From positions 62,001 through 126,000 of the forward strand of contig JAEZRE010000024.1 of the NCBI GenBank assembly GCA_023412915.1: a stretch of DNA of 64,000 bases, read 5' to 3'. The position numbers were made by a program, and so were the translations under genes. This document shows positions 1 through 8,766 of this stretch, one piece after another. The DNA comes from Bacillota bacterium (GTDB taxonomy: Bacteria; Bacillota; Clostridia; Acetivibrionales; DTU013). Within the stretch, counting starts at the first letter, position 1. Every line of letters starts with the position of its first letter. The notes beneath the pieces are model-generated. The model was not told the DNA's origin and made no database searches. It saw only the letters and a list, made by a program, of their open reading frames with translations.

Positions 1-50
1 AAAGCCTTCTGCGTATCGTCTACAAACACACTTGTCAGGTTTATTTTCAT
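1..50 (-). CDS. VOC (glyoxalase-like) family protein, 5' end only
   Basis: Only the first 17 codons are inside the window; the gene runs off the left edge. The minus strand reads ATG followed by MKINLTSVFVDDTQKAF, which resembles the first beta strand of VOC-fold (glyoxalase/bleomycin-resistance) proteins, where a phrase like 'SVFVDD..KAL' opens the domain. A GGAGG ribosome binding site lies about nine bases before the ATG. A palindrome typical of TetR operators lies 25-40 bases upstream. Family assignment rests on this short stretch and is tentative; metal ligands and substrate cannot be judged. Confidence 0.55.
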   Translation of the reverse strand, partial: MKINLTSVFVDDTQKA

Positions 51-74
51 TATCGTTTCCTCCCAGATTGTAAA

Positions 75-89
75 CCGACCGTTCGGTCT
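75..89. promoter_or_regulatory. TetR-type operator palindrome
   Basis: GACCG-TT-CGGTC (77-88) is a perfect inverted repeat with a two-base centre, inside a context like the operators bound by AcrR/TtgR-type TetR repressors. It sits just upstream of the leftward VOC gene and is probably its operator. The cognate regulator is not visible here. Confidence 0.5.
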
Positions 90-264
90 GTTTTTAATTT
101 AAACCATCCTCATTTGCATGTCAAGGGGTTAATCGTAAAAAGTCCCGTGCATGGCCGCGACTTCTATCAACGCTGCACATTAAAAATCAAAGGCTTCCGG
201 CTTGCCGGTAAATGAAGCAATGACAGCTGCGGCGTCTTTAAGGTACAGGAATATTATAAAGCAC

Positions 265-300
265 TTGATTAGCGTGCTTATGATTAGTATACTAATCATA
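265..300 (+). promoter_or_regulatory. marR promoter with overlapping 22-bp operator
   Basis: A SigA-type promoter reads TTGATT (265-270), 17-base spacer, TATACT (288-293). A perfect 22-bp palindrome (279-300, half site TATGATTAGTA) covers the -10 element. MarR-family repressors bind such palindromes as dimers and block their own promoter, so this is very likely the autoregulatory operator of the next gene, which would also control the MATE pump. Confidence 0.75.
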
Positions 301-336
301 TTGTGTCAAAGTGTAATAATACCGGAGGTGATAAAA

Positions 337-783
337 TTGACTGCCAAGGAAAGCGATCCTTGTTATCTGCTTAACAAAGCGGCACATTTTTTAAAATGCA
401 GGATAGACAGGCGACTTTCAGAAATAGGGCTGACATTTTCACAGTTTCGCATGATCGAGTGCCTTTACGAAAACGAGAAGGAAGGCGGTAACAATCCTCT
501 ATGCCCTGCAACCCTGGCCGATGACATGCATTGCGAGCGTCCGACAATGACCGGTTTGATTGACCGTCTTGAAAGACAGAGTCTGGTGGAACGGAATTCA
601 AACCCGAAGGATCGCCGCTCCCAAACGATTTTGTTGACGGATAAGGCACGGAGTTTGGTAGATATAATGGATCATACGTTTACAGAAACCAGATCCCAGG
701 CGCTGGCAGGCTTCAGTGATCAGGAATGCGGGCTTTTGCTGCACTATCTCGAGCGGATGGTGCAAAATTTAGATAAGGAATAA
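337..783 (+). CDS. MarR family transcriptional regulator
   Basis: A 148-residue protein of normal MarR size. It carries a winged helix-turn-helix near the middle, with 'TLADDMHCERPTMTGLIDRLE' as recognition region and 'ERNSNPKDRRSQTILLT' as the wing with its usual D-x-R-S/R motif. The TTG start at 337 is chosen because a strong GGAGGTGAT lies five bases before it; the frame stays open upstream to 202 but that part is hydrophobic and overlaps the promoter and operator. A MATE efflux gene follows after 38 bases, so the pair resembles mepR-mepA. Likely role: ligand-released repressor of the pump. The ligand is unknown. Confidence 0.88.
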   Translation: MTAKESDPCYLLNKAAHFLKCRIDRRLSEIGLTFSQFRMIECLYENEKEGGNNPLCPATLADDMHCERPTMTGLIDRLERQSLVERNSNPKDRRSQTILLTDKARSLVDIMDHTFTETRSQALAGFSDQECGLLLHYLERMVQNLDKE

Positions 784-821
784 ACAACTCACTAATTATA
801 CTAAGACAAGGTTGGTTAAAA

Positions 822-2198
822 ATGGACAAAACAGACAGACTCGGTACGGAACGTATAGGCAAGCTGCTTCTTGAATTTTCGATCCCGGCGATCGTAGGCA
901 TGTTGGTAAGCGCTTGCTACAACGTAATAGACAGGGCATTCATAGGACACAGCACTGGCGCGCTGGGAATCGCCGCCGTTACGATAGCTTTCCCGGTAAT
1001 GACCATACAGATGGCGTTGGCAGGCTTGATCGGCATGGGCGCCACGTCCAGCATTTCAATTAAACTAGGTCAGGGTGACAAAGACACTGCCCGGAAGATT
1101 TCGGGAAACGCCGTCACATTGCTTGCAATAGTCACCGTTTTATTTACTGCCTTCGGATTGATCTTTCTCGATCCCATGCTGCGCGTCTTCGGCGCCAGCA
1201 GCGACGTTCTGCCCTATGCAAAGGAATACATGTCGGTCATACTGCTGGGCACGGTATTCCAGAGCTATAGCTTCGGAATGAACAATATGATGCGCGCCGA
1301 AGGAAAACCTATCATAGCTATGATGACAATGCTTATTGGCACTGCTCTCAATATCGTGCTGGCTCCGGTTTTCATATTCGTATTCAACTGGGGAATGACG
1401 GGAGCCGCATTAGCCACGGTATTTTCGCAGGCTGTTTCGGCTATTTGGATCTTCATACACTTTGTCACGGGCGATGGTCTGCTGCGCATCAGACTGAAAA
1501 ATCTCAAGCTCGAACCGGCTATTATTAAACAGATCGTGATGCTTGGACTGCCTCTTTTCTTCGTACAGGCGGCGATGTGCATACAATCCGCCGTTATGAA
1601 CAACTCTCTTTTGCTTTACGGGGGGGATATCGCCATTTCTGCGTTGGGCATAGTGAACAGCATTACCACCCTGATCGTTATGCCGATATTCGGTATCAAC
1701 CAAGGCTCTCAGCCTATCATCGGATACAATTACGGCGCCGGTCATTTCGACAGAGTAAAAAAGACTTTTATGCGTGCCATGATAGCAGCGACAGTGGTCT
1801 CAACTGCGGGCTTCATACTCACCAGACTGATACCCGGCCAATTGATAGCCATTTTCGACAGCAGCGACGATAAGCTTATAGCAGTGGGAACGCATGCTAT
1901 ACTGACATACCTGGTATGCTTTGTATTCGTGGGCTTCCAGATTGCCGGCTCCAACTACTTCCAGGCCGTTGGCAAGCCGGGATATTCCATGTTCCTGAGC
2001 CTTTCCAGACAGGTGCTGATACTAATCCCGCTGCTTCTGATCCTGCCGCACTTTTTCAAAATGGAAGGAGTACTTTATGCTGGCCCGATCGCTGATTTCA
2101 GTTCATTCATAATTACGCTGATCTGTATTGTAAATGAGTTTCGAAAGATAAATAAAGAAAAGCTGCAATACGCCATACCGTCGATCGAAGCGGAATAA
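822..2198 (+). CDS. MATE family multidrug efflux transporter
   Basis: A 458-residue, strongly hydrophobic protein with about 12 predicted membrane helices. The N-terminal 'IPAIVGMLVSACYNVIDRAFIGH' phrase is characteristic of the MATE/MepA branch. MATE proteins are cation-coupled antiporters that export cationic drugs and dyes across the cytoplasmic membrane. The gene follows the MarR regulator closely and is probably co-transcribed with it under the same operator. The ribosome binding site is weak (AAGG), so coupling to the upstream gene may matter. Length and frame are complete; substrate cannot be read from sequence. Confidence 0.92.
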   Translation: MDKTDRLGTERIGKLLLEFSIPAIVGMLVSACYNVIDRAFIGHSTGALGIAAVTIAFPVMTIQMALAGLIGMGATSSISIKLGQGDKDTARKISGNAVTLLAIVTVLFTAFGLIFLDPMLRVFGASSDVLPYAKEYMSVILLGTVFQSYSFGMNNMMRAEGKPIIAMMTMLIGTALNIVLAPVFIFVFNWGMTGAALATVFSQAVSAIWIFIHFVTGDGLLRIRLKNLKLEPAIIKQIVMLGLPLFFVQAAMCIQSAVMNNSLLLYGGDIAISALGIVNSITTLIVMPIFGINQGSQPIIGYNYGAGHFDRVKKTFMRAMIAATVVSTAGFILTRLIPGQLIAIFDSSDDKLIAVGTHAILTYLVCFVFVGFQIAGSNYFQAVGKPGYSMFLSLSRQVLILIPLLLILPHFFKMEGVLYAGPIADFSSFIITLICIVNEFRKINKEKLQYAIPSIEAE

Positions 2199-2219
2199 TT
2201 AGAGCAGCGGTCTTTGCTC

Positions 2220-2277
2220 AAAGAAATCCTGGAAACGATGGCGGCACACTTACCGTTAACATTCCCGGGATTTCTTT
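2220..2277. terminator. Inverted repeat between convergent genes
   Basis: Arms AAAGAAATCCTGGAA (2220-2234) and TTCCCGGGATTTCTTT (2262-2277) pair over about 14 bases around a 27-base interior. Position between the convergent MATE and rlmA-like genes suggests a shared terminator, although the U-run is short. Confidence 0.5.
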
Positions 2278-2299
2278 ATAAGGCAAATATGAAATATGC

Positions 2300-3145
2300 T
2301 TATGTTTTGAGGTAAACGCGTATGCTGAAATCCACCTCCGTGGTAAATTCATCGGTGGATTTTAGTTTGTTAATGGCCGAAGTATCGGCATGACGGTTGT
2401 AAGGCGTCATTGTGAACAGATTAATTTTATCCTCTGAGCTTTTTAATCCGATATCATACGATACACTGTGCTGTGCCTGGAGAGTGAAGCCTTCTCCAAC
2501 CGTACCCTTTTGTCCGATGAACTCCGGATCTTTATACAGCAGCTTCCTTAGGCTGTATAAATGGCGCGGTCCAGGAGCCGCCACCAGCAGTACTCCGGAC
2601 GGCTTGAGGATACGCCTGAACTCCCGTTCGTCCCTGGGCGAGAATATGCAAAGGATACAGTCCACGGAGCTGGATAGTATCGGAATATGATAATTGCTGG
2701 CAACCGCGAACCTGATATCCCTGTCTCTGCCTGAAGCATATTGTACTGCAGGTTTTGATACGTCTATACCATAAATACCGGCATTATCAAGTAAGCCATG
2801 TTCGGCCAGACTCTTTTTCAGCCTGCAGATATAATAGCCTTCTCCGCACCCCGCATCAAAAATGTTGATCCCGCCTGATTTCCCGCCGGTTTTCAGAACG
2901 TCCACGAAGGCGCCGTTTATTTTATCCGAGAAGCCTTCATAATATCCTTTATTCAGGAACTCCCTCCTGCTTATTATCATTTCTTTACTGTCCCCGGGAT
3001 CTCCTGCCCCTGTATGGCCGGGAAGCAAAAGGTTCACATATCCCTGTCTTGCGATATCAAAGCTGTGCCCGTTGGGACAAAAATACTGTTTCTGACCCTG
3101 GCTCAGTACTTTTGAACAACTCGGGCATTGAAATATTGTTTTCAT
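2300..3145 (-). CDS. rlmA: RlmA-like 23S rRNA (guanine-N1)-methyltransferase
   Basis: 281 residues. The N-terminus has the zinc-binding signature of the RlmA family (Cys7, Cys10, Cys23, His27 in CPSC...CPNGH). It is followed by 'ARQGYVNLL', the family's conserved phrase, and by a Rossmann SAM-binding motif (FDAGCGEGYY near residues 96-105). RlmA enzymes methylate N1 of G745 or G748 in 23S rRNA, which in some bacteria alters macrolide or tylosin sensitivity. RlmAI and RlmAII specificity cannot be separated by eye. The gene stands alone, convergent to the MATE gene. The ribosome binding site (AGGGGCG) is rather far from the ATG. Confidence 0.82.
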   Translation of the reverse strand: MKTIFQCPSCSKVLSQGQKQYFCPNGHSFDIARQGYVNLLLPGHTGAGDPGDSKEMIISRREFLNKGYYEGFSDKINGAFVDVLKTGGKSGGINIFDAGCGEGYYICRLKKSLAEHGLLDNAGIYGIDVSKPAVQYASGRDRDIRFAVASNYHIPILSSSVDCILCIFSPRDEREFRRILKPSGVLLVAAPGPRHLYSLRKLLYKDPEFIGQKGTVGEGFTLQAQHSVSYDIGLKSSEDKINLFTMTPYNRHADTSAINKLKSTDEFTTEVDFSIRVYLKT

Positions 3146-3235
3146 TATCCAAGTAAACGCCCCTGAATTATTATTTTCTTAATACTCTGCATAATAATTA
3201 TAGTTGCAATTTTTCCATAGTTCCATACATTTTTA

Positions 3236-4084
3236 CTACATCTGTCTATTGTTGATGCTCCCGTATTTCAGAAGCTCCTTCGGTATTCTCTTACGGATGC
3301 TTACGCCGGATTTGGTCGTGAGCAGCAAAAAGATCCACAGGCCTGTTATGAAGCCCAGGGACATGGGCTTGAGTTCACTCGGTATATGGATCCATTTGGC
3401 AGACCTTGACATGCCTCCGAGATGGAACGTTACGTCGAAAGGGATAAACGTGCCGATCAGCACTATTATCGTAAGGGCAAAAGTGATAATGAAAAAAAGG
3501 CTCCTGTTATTCAATAGTTCCCTGATGCTCAAATATCTTTCCCTCTCAAGCACCGAACAGTACTTGATTGCCTTTTTACCCGAGCCTCTGATGGATCCTT
3601 TTATAAGCAGATCGTTATGTGAGGTTCCCGACGAAAGGACGTCGATCAGGAAGCCGTCGCCCGCTTCAAGATAATCGAACTTTATCTGGTAATCATTGCG
3701 CCTCGTTTTAACTATCCTGACCCCGCTGCCCTCATTGCTGGCGGACAATAAAGATACGCCGTAAAGCTCGGTCCCCTTCGCGCATGAGATCGTGATGGGA
3801 TTGCTTCTGGGAATATCCTCCCTGCTGATGATCTGTCTTGTGGGATTCCAGAAAACCAGCCTGGTCTGCAGTATCACACTGTCGTCCCCGGCCGATTTAT
3901 AATCGTGATCCTTAATGACGTGTATTTGTGACGAGAAAGTATGTACATATTCCAGCTTCTTTTTCTTGTGGTAATTCAAAAAAAAGGCCAATAAAGTTAT
4001 CGTGACGGACAATCCCGGTATGATATACCTGAACGTGATATCGATAAAGCTCATCAGCCACCACCCAATTTCATCATAAGACAT
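3236..4084 (-). CDS. Membrane protein of unknown function
   Basis: About 282 residues. One hydrophobic helix lies near the N-terminus (IIPGLSVTITLLAFFLNYHKKKK) and two more near residues 200-220 and 245-262. Between them is a soluble beta-rich stretch with phrases such as 'RLVFWNPTRQIISREDI' and 'YEAGDGF'-like turns. I do not recognise a named family. The start is uncertain: an ATG at 4084 has a purine run only two bases away, while an ATG at 4054 has GGTGG six bases upstream. It stands alone, and 3146-3235 holds no clear signal. Confidence 0.6.
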   Translation of the reverse strand: MSYDEIGWWLMSFIDITFRYIIPGLSVTITLLAFFLNYHKKKKLEYVHTFSSQIHVIKDHDYKSAGDDSVILQTRLVFWNPTRQIISREDIPRSNPITISCAKGTELYGVSLLSASNEGSGVRIVKTRRNDYQIKFDYLEAGDGFLIDVLSSGTSHNDLLIKGSIRGSGKKAIKYCSVLERERYLSIRELLNNRSLFFIITFALTIIVLIGTFIPFDVTFHLGGMSRSAKWIHIPSELKPMSLGFITGLWIFLLLTTKSGVSIRKRIPKELLKYGSINNRQM

Positions 4085-4093
4085 GCTTCCCAA

Positions 4094-4361
4094 TTAATTA
4101 TATCTATTTCTGTTATATTTTTACAATAGTATATAAGCATCAGGATAGTAGGACTCTGAGCCCATATACGTCACCCTCGGGAATATGAGATGATACTTTA
4201 TGTAATCCCTCGGTTGAAGTAATTTTTGTTTACATAAATAACCCTGCACTGTGAAGAGTAATTAAGCGAATTGCTTGTGAACAGGCGTTTTAAAAAGGCT
4301 GCTAATATTGAAAATCATGCTACTATGTAGCCTTATATTTATTATTCATAACCGTTAATTA
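4094..4361. other. Intergenic stretch without recognised features
   Basis: Between the leftward membrane-protein gene and the promoter of the GGDEF/HD-GYP gene. It is AT-rich, without a credible coding frame, tRNA or strong hairpin that I can see. Confidence 0.4.
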
Positions 4362-4390
4362 TTGACAATATTCGACATGCGGGTTATATT
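4362..4390 (+). promoter_or_regulatory. SigA-type promoter of riboswitch leader
   Basis: TTGACA (4362-4367), a 17-base spacer and TATATT (4385-4390) form a near-consensus vegetative promoter. Transcription would begin near 4397, about 25 bases before the riboswitch, giving a 5' leader of about 215 nt. Confidence 0.75.
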
Positions 4391-4423
4391 AAATAATAAC
4401 ATTATTTACCTACATATACGCTA

Positions 4424-4512
4424 TGATAAAGGCAAATTTGATCGAAAGACAAATACGCAAAGTCGCGGGTCTAAAGTGCACATATACGGGCACCATGGCA
4501 GCCGGGCCGCCA
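4424..4512 (+). ncRNA. c-di-GMP-I (GEMM) riboswitch
   Basis: The leader contains the conserved GEMM blocks in order: GGCAAA, a GAAA tetraloop closing the first stem (TTTG-ATCGAAAGA-CAAA), ACGCAAAG followed by a short stem ending in CTAAAG, then a second hairpin ending CAGCCGGGCCGCC, the tetraloop-receptor side. c-di-GMP-I aptamers bind the second messenger between these two helices. It lies about 100 bases before a GGDEF/HD-GYP gene, so it probably senses the molecule that gene makes or degrades. I see no convincing intrinsic terminator in the expression platform, so whether ligand turns expression up or down is open. Confidence 0.88.
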
Positions 4513-4613
4513 GAGCTTCATCCATATGTGTTCTTCAGCTGTTTTATTTCTTTTATACACATAAAAACTGGCCTCCCGGATCCGCGCTCGACAAAATACG
4601 GGGAGATTAAAGC

Positions 4614-6338
4614 ATGGATCCAAATTCATATTACTGGACGATAGTCATCTACAACGCGGCGCTGATGCTTATCTTCGCCTGTCTCTACTTTGTGGAACGG
4701 AAGCGGCATATCCTTTTGTGTTCCGTTTCTTGGCTCTTTACAACACTCTCGTCGATTATAGTGTCATTTGAATATACCTCCCCGCTTTTTGCCGTGTGGA
4801 ATACTGTTGAGAATATAATCGGCATTCTCGGTGTCTGGGCGATAGCCAAAGGTTCTCTGGAATTTTTTCGAGGCAAAACTTTGAAGGCAATTACAGTCTT
4901 AAGTCTGGTCCCCGTTATTTATTACGTAATCATCGGTTTTATGAAAGCGCCGTTTGAATTTTATTTTATCCCCCGTCTTGCTCTTGGCGGCCTTCTTCTC
5001 ATATACACCGGTCTGGTTTCCATGCGGGTGCGTTACGTACAAAGCGTTACAAGGTACATTCTGGGCGCCTGCTTTTTGCTTTGGGGCGGAGCCGACTTGT
5101 TTTATTTTCTGGGGTACGTATGGGGGCCTTCGATATTTTATGTTACGTTCAATATGCTAGGTTTGTTCTCGACGGCAACTACAATAATCATCCAGATGCT
5201 TTATTTCCAGAAAAGCCGTGAAAATCAGGTTATGCTGGACGAAAAGATGCAGCATCTGATCAAGTATGATTCACTGACCGGCGTATACAACAGAGGGTAC
5301 TGCGAGATCGAAATGGCGAGGCTGGATAAAGAAGGGCAGTTGCCCATAAGCATTATCCTCGGCGATTTGAACGGCCTGAAACTAATCAATGATACCTTTG
5401 GCCACAAAAAAGGCGACGAGGTAATCGCAGCGGCTGCAGGCATCATGAAAAACGCCGTGCCCGGCCATATTACAGGCAGGTGGGGAGGAGACGAATTCAT
5501 AATCGTAATGTCCGCGACCGGCCCGGAGCAGGCTGAAGCGATAGTGAAGCAGATTAAGGATATGTGTAGTGAATACAGAGATGATAACGTTCCGCTGGGT
5601 ATTTCGCTAGGAGCGGCAGTAAAGGAAAGATCGGGCCAGAGCCTTGACAGTGTCATAGAGACAGCCGATAACAGGCTATACAGAAACAAATTTGCAGAAA
5701 GCAGGCTTATCAGGAATTCAATAACGGATTACCTGAAGGATATATTGCTCGATAAGAATATCGAAACAGAAGAGCACGTACTGCGCATGAAAGAAATGGC
5801 TCACCTGATAGCCCGTCACATGGGGCTTTCTCCCAAGGAGCGCGAGGATTTGGCAACAGTGGCTTTCATGCATGATATTGGGAAGATTTCAATTCCCGAC
5901 CACATCCTCAAAAAGCCCGGCAGACTGACCCCTGAAGAATGGGAGGTCATGAAAAAGCACTCTGGGATAGGCTACAGGATCACGATGTCCTCAGACCAAT
6001 TTGTGCATATATCGCAGTCTGTCCTGTCACACCATGAGCGCTGGGATGGCAAGGGTTATCCCCAGGGTCTGAAGGGCAGCGATATACCGCTTTTGGCCAG
6101 AATTATCTCCATTATCGACGCTTACGATGCTATGACGCATGACAGAGTATATAAGAAAGCAATGAGCGTGGAGAATGCGCTTGCAGAAATAGAACGCTGC
6201 TCCGGAACCCAGTTCGACCCCACAATATCAGAACATTTCATACAGATCATCAGAAAGTCATATCTGATTGAAAACGACAGGCAGTCCATCGAAAACGACA
6301 GGCAGCCCATCGACGCCATATTACAGGTAATAGTATGA
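4614..6338 (+). CDS. Membrane GGDEF plus HD-GYP c-di-GMP enzyme
   Basis: 574 residues. About seven hydrophobic segments fill residues 1-205 (7TM-like sensor region). A GGDEF domain follows at about 215-365 with an intact GRWGGDEF signature near residue 292. An HD-GYP domain at about 375-560 has HDIGK (His419-Asp420) and HHERWDGKGYP near 475-482. The protein could both synthesise c-di-GMP from GTP and hydrolyse it; which activity dominates is not visible. The C-terminus carries a small duplicated IENDRQ phrase. Expression is preceded by a c-di-GMP riboswitch, implying feedback. The ATG at 4614 follows a GGGGAG at a good distance. Confidence 0.93.
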   Translation: MDPNSYYWTIVIYNAALMLIFACLYFVERKRHILLCSVSWLFTTLSSIIVSFEYTSPLFAVWNTVENIIGILGVWAIAKGSLEFFRGKTLKAITVLSLVPVIYYVIIGFMKAPFEFYFIPRLALGGLLLIYTGLVSMRVRYVQSVTRYILGACFLLWGGADLFYFLGYVWGPSIFYVTFNMLGLFSTATTIIIQMLYFQKSRENQVMLDEKMQHLIKYDSLTGVYNRGYCEIEMARLDKEGQLPISIILGDLNGLKLINDTFGHKKGDEVIAAAAGIMKNAVPGHITGRWGGDEFIIVMSATGPEQAEAIVKQIKDMCSEYRDDNVPLGISLGAAVKERSGQSLDSVIETADNRLYRNKFAESRLIRNSITDYLKDILLDKNIETEEHVLRMKEMAHLIARHMGLSPKEREDLATVAFMHDIGKISIPDHILKKPGRLTPEEWEVMKKHSGIGYRITMSSDQFVHISQSVLSHHERWDGKGYPQGLKGSDIPLLARIISIIDAYDAMTHDRVYKKAMSVENALAEIERCSGTQFDPTISEHFIQIIRKSYLIENDRQSIENDRQPIDAILQVIV

Positions 6339-6349
6339 GCAGGGATGCT

Positions 6350-6384
6350 GAAAGACCGCAGATCATTGGAGGTCTGCGGTCTTT
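6350..6384. terminator. Bidirectional terminator
   Basis: AAAGACCGCAGA and TCTGCGGTCTTT form a perfect GC-rich stem with flanking A and T runs, between the convergent GGDEF/HD-GYP and chemoreceptor genes. It should terminate transcription in both directions. Confidence 0.85.
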
Positions 6385-6388
6385 AAAA

Positions 6389-7762
6389 TCACAGGGCTAA
6401 TTTTATTTTATCGAGCTTGTCAATAACAGCTTTAGAGCAGGAATCCATTTTGTCAAGAAGACTTTCCGCCTTCTCCAGATCGCCTCTTTCGTATGCCAGA
6501 ACAGCTTCTTTTGCGATTTTATGGAGATCCATATGCGGTCTCTCCAATTCTCTAAATTCCTTAAGACTGCTGATGTTTTGACCATCAGTTTCGTAATACC
6601 ATTTACCCAGCCTGCAGTTTTTATGATCTCCTACAACATTGGTATCTACTATTTCATGCCCCAGCAGCATATTATAGACTCTCCATCGCCAGAGCAAATG
6701 GTCGGTTTTATATATTTCCATCATATCGGAGTCTTTCATGCAGAATCTGTTCTTAGCCATTTCACCCCTGACAGCATCGATGCTTTTGCTTACTTGAAAA
6801 ATAGCTCTTCCCGTATTTTCACAGTTGCTATACAGGTGATCTGCTTCCGATGATAGGTTATTTATCCCGTCCGTAAACGTTTGTGTAGCCGCTGTCTGTT
6901 CCTCCGTATTTGCCGCAACCTGTGTTATTTTATCATTTATCAGATTTACCGATGATCCTATTTCATCTATAGAAGCCAACGCACTGTCTACCAGCTCTTT
7001 ACCGGAATTAAGACACATTGCTGTCCTGTTTATCTGGTCAACAGACATATCAATATTACTTTGTAACTCAAGTACGTTTTTCTGAATATCGCTTACTGAT
7101 ATCTTGGTATTTTCGGCCAGTTTTCTTACTTCCTCAGCAACTACCGCGAAACCCTTTCCTTGCTCCCCGGCCCTGGCAGCTTCGATAGCCGCATTGAGTG
7201 CAAGCAGATTTGTCTGATCCGCAATCCCCTTTACTATCTCGATAATCTGTTTGATTGCAGACGTTTTTTCTTTCACCTTGTTAATTTGATCATTGATACT
7301 GGTAATTTCCTCGAATGACTTTTTAACAAACTCAATAGTTTTATTAATGTTTTTTGCTCCAGCCGCCGACACTTCTTTAGTGTTGTACACGTTCTCAACA
7401 ACGATCTGGGCATTACCCGCAACATCCTCAATTGAGGCTGTAAGTTCTTCACTGCTGGCTGCCATGGTGTGAAGCGATTCCATCTGCAATTTAACGCTGT
7501 TGATCATATCCCTGGCGGAATCCATACGCGTGATAAACTGAAGTATTTCGTTAATGCCAGTCAAGGTCTTCTTTCTGTCAGTACATAACATCTCGATCAT
7601 CGCATTCCATTTTTCGGCTGCCTCAGTGCTGCCAAGCTCATCTTTGTTCATGAATGAAGCTTTTCCATCCAATACTTCATTCATTGCACGAAGCAGACTA
7701 TCAACATTGATCTGGCTTACTTTTGTACCTTTTACCATTTTGCCTTCATGTTTGGTGAACAT
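6389..7762 (-). CDS. Soluble methyl-accepting chemotaxis protein with C-terminal CZB domain
   Basis: 457 residues with no membrane segment. Residues about 90-330 form the coiled-coil signalling domain; its tip contains the conserved phrase 'AGEQGKGFAVVAEEVRKLAE'. The last ~110 residues are a CZB (chemoreceptor zinc-binding) domain: DHLLWRWRVYNML, CRLGKWYY and PHMDLH supply the His/Cys zinc ligands. CZB chemoreceptors respond to zinc status or oxidants such as HOCl in characterised bacteria. The ATG at 7762 is preferred because GGGGG lies six bases upstream; the frame continues 12 codons further. No che genes are adjacent, so it presumably joins arrays encoded elsewhere. Confidence 0.92.
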   Translation of the reverse strand: MFTKHEGKMVKGTKVSQINVDSLLRAMNEVLDGKASFMNKDELGSTEAAEKWNAMIEMLCTDRKKTLTGINEILQFITRMDSARDMINSVKLQMESLHTMAASSEELTASIEDVAGNAQIVVENVYNTKEVSAAGAKNINKTIEFVKKSFEEITSINDQINKVKEKTSAIKQIIEIVKGIADQTNLLALNAAIEAARAGEQGKGFAVVAEEVRKLAENTKISVSDIQKNVLELQSNIDMSVDQINRTAMCLNSGKELVDSALASIDEIGSSVNLINDKITQVAANTEEQTAATQTFTDGINNLSSEADHLYSNCENTGRAIFQVSKSIDAVRGEMAKNRFCMKDSDMMEIYKTDHLLWRWRVYNMLLGHEIVDTNVVGDHKNCRLGKWYYETDGQNISSLKEFRELERPHMDLHKIAKEAVLAYERGDLEKAESLLDKMDSCSKAVIDKLDKIKLAL

Positions 7763-7996
7763 ACCAACCCCCATTTGTATTAATAAAATAGATAACATTT
7801 CTAGTTGACATAATTGTAACGCTATTCGACATAATTCTACAAAATCCTTTTTCTTACGGAGAATTATATTTTTGAACTAAATTATACAAAGTCAGATTTT
7901 GGCTGGCCCCCGGTAACCGGCTTCAATATAAGGAGGTATTCCCTGTATTCCTCATTTTGCTTCAGGTAATTTGTCCCACAAAATTCCTGAGAGTCG

Positions 7997-8038
7997 AAAA
8001 AAACGCAAGTGCATCGAAGTTCTGCCCTTGCGTTTTTT
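7997..8038. terminator. Bidirectional terminator
   Basis: AACGCAAG and CTTGCGTT arms with a run of A's on the left and T's on the right. On the minus strand this ends the FMN-binding lipoprotein transcript. The rest of 7763-8070 holds no other feature I can support. Confidence 0.75.
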
Positions 8039-8070
8039 AGATCATTCTTATCCGATTCTTTTAAAGCGTT

Positions 8071-8679
8071 TTATTTTCCGGCTTCTTCCAACGCCTTTTT
8101 CACTATCTCCCTGAACTTATTATTCGTCCAGGTAGCGCCGCTCACAGCGTCGACCTCGTCGGGGTCCTGGGTCTCTATAAGCTTGGGCCTGTAAGTCCTT
8201 GAGCCCTTCCAGTCGCTCCTGCTCTGCTCCATATAATAATCGTTGCCTGCAAAAACCTCTTCGTACTTTTCGTCAAAGGGCTTGTCGTTCCTGTTCGCAT
8301 CAAAAATACTCCAGTCGACAGAGGTTATTTTGCCATCCTCCACCGTAACCTCCGCTTTAGTGAAATAACCTTCGTAATCGGGCTCGGTCTGCGCTTTGTA
8401 TTTGCCATCCCTGTACATTACAACCTCTGCAGTCGCAGCGGTTTTAGTGCCGGCCGTTTCCTCCGGCTCCGGCAAGGCTTCTGCCGCCTGCCCCTGTATA
8501 GTTCCATCCTCCGGTAGGGTTCCTGCCGCCGGTTCCGTATCGGACACCGCCGGTGTTCCAGCCCTCGCCGTCCCCTGTCCCGATACGACGCCGTCAGTCG
8601 TCCTCACCCCGACGCATCCGGTCATTAAGGCCAAAGGGAGTAATACAAGTATCAAAATGATATTTTTAATCCGCTTCAT
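8071..8679 (-). CDS. FMN-binding domain lipoprotein
   Basis: 202 residues. A type II signal peptide ends in LMTGC (Cys22), so the mature protein should be lipid-anchored outside the membrane. A Pro/Glu/Ala/Thr-rich linker (25-85) leads to an FMN-binding domain (about 86-200). That domain carries 'DAVSGATWT', where the threonine of the SGAT motif is the residue to which ApbE-type transferases attach FMN covalently in this family. Such proteins carry electrons at the membrane face, as in RnfG/NqrC-like or extracellular electron-transfer systems. No partner oxidoreductase is nearby. GAGGTG precedes the ATG by eight bases. Confidence 0.85.
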   Translation of the reverse strand: MKRIKNIILILVLLPLALMTGCVGVRTTDGVVSGQGTARAGTPAVSDTEPAAGTLPEDGTIQGQAAEALPEPEETAGTKTAATAEVVMYRDGKYKAQTEPDYEGYFTKAEVTVEDGKITSVDWSIFDANRNDKPFDEKYEEVFAGNDYYMEQSRSDWKGSRTYRPKLIETQDPDEVDAVSGATWTNNKFREIVKKALEEAGK

Positions 8680-8766
8680 TATTTTGACACCTCACGATCA
8701 TTGAAATTGATAAAATTATACCATATTCAACCATCTAAGCGAAACATTCATATTTGATTACAGGTA

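Noticed and set aside
202..336. N-terminal hydrophobic extension of the MarR protein (a membrane-anchored MarR)
   Set aside because: The extension overlaps the promoter and operator palindrome, and a strong ribosome binding site precedes the TTG at 337 that gives a normal-length MarR.
4423..4644. A 73-codon frame (starting MIKANLIERQ) and an overlapping 82-codon frame upstream of the GGDEF gene
   Set aside because: Both run through the conserved c-di-GMP riboswitch, have no ribosome binding site and show no protein family.
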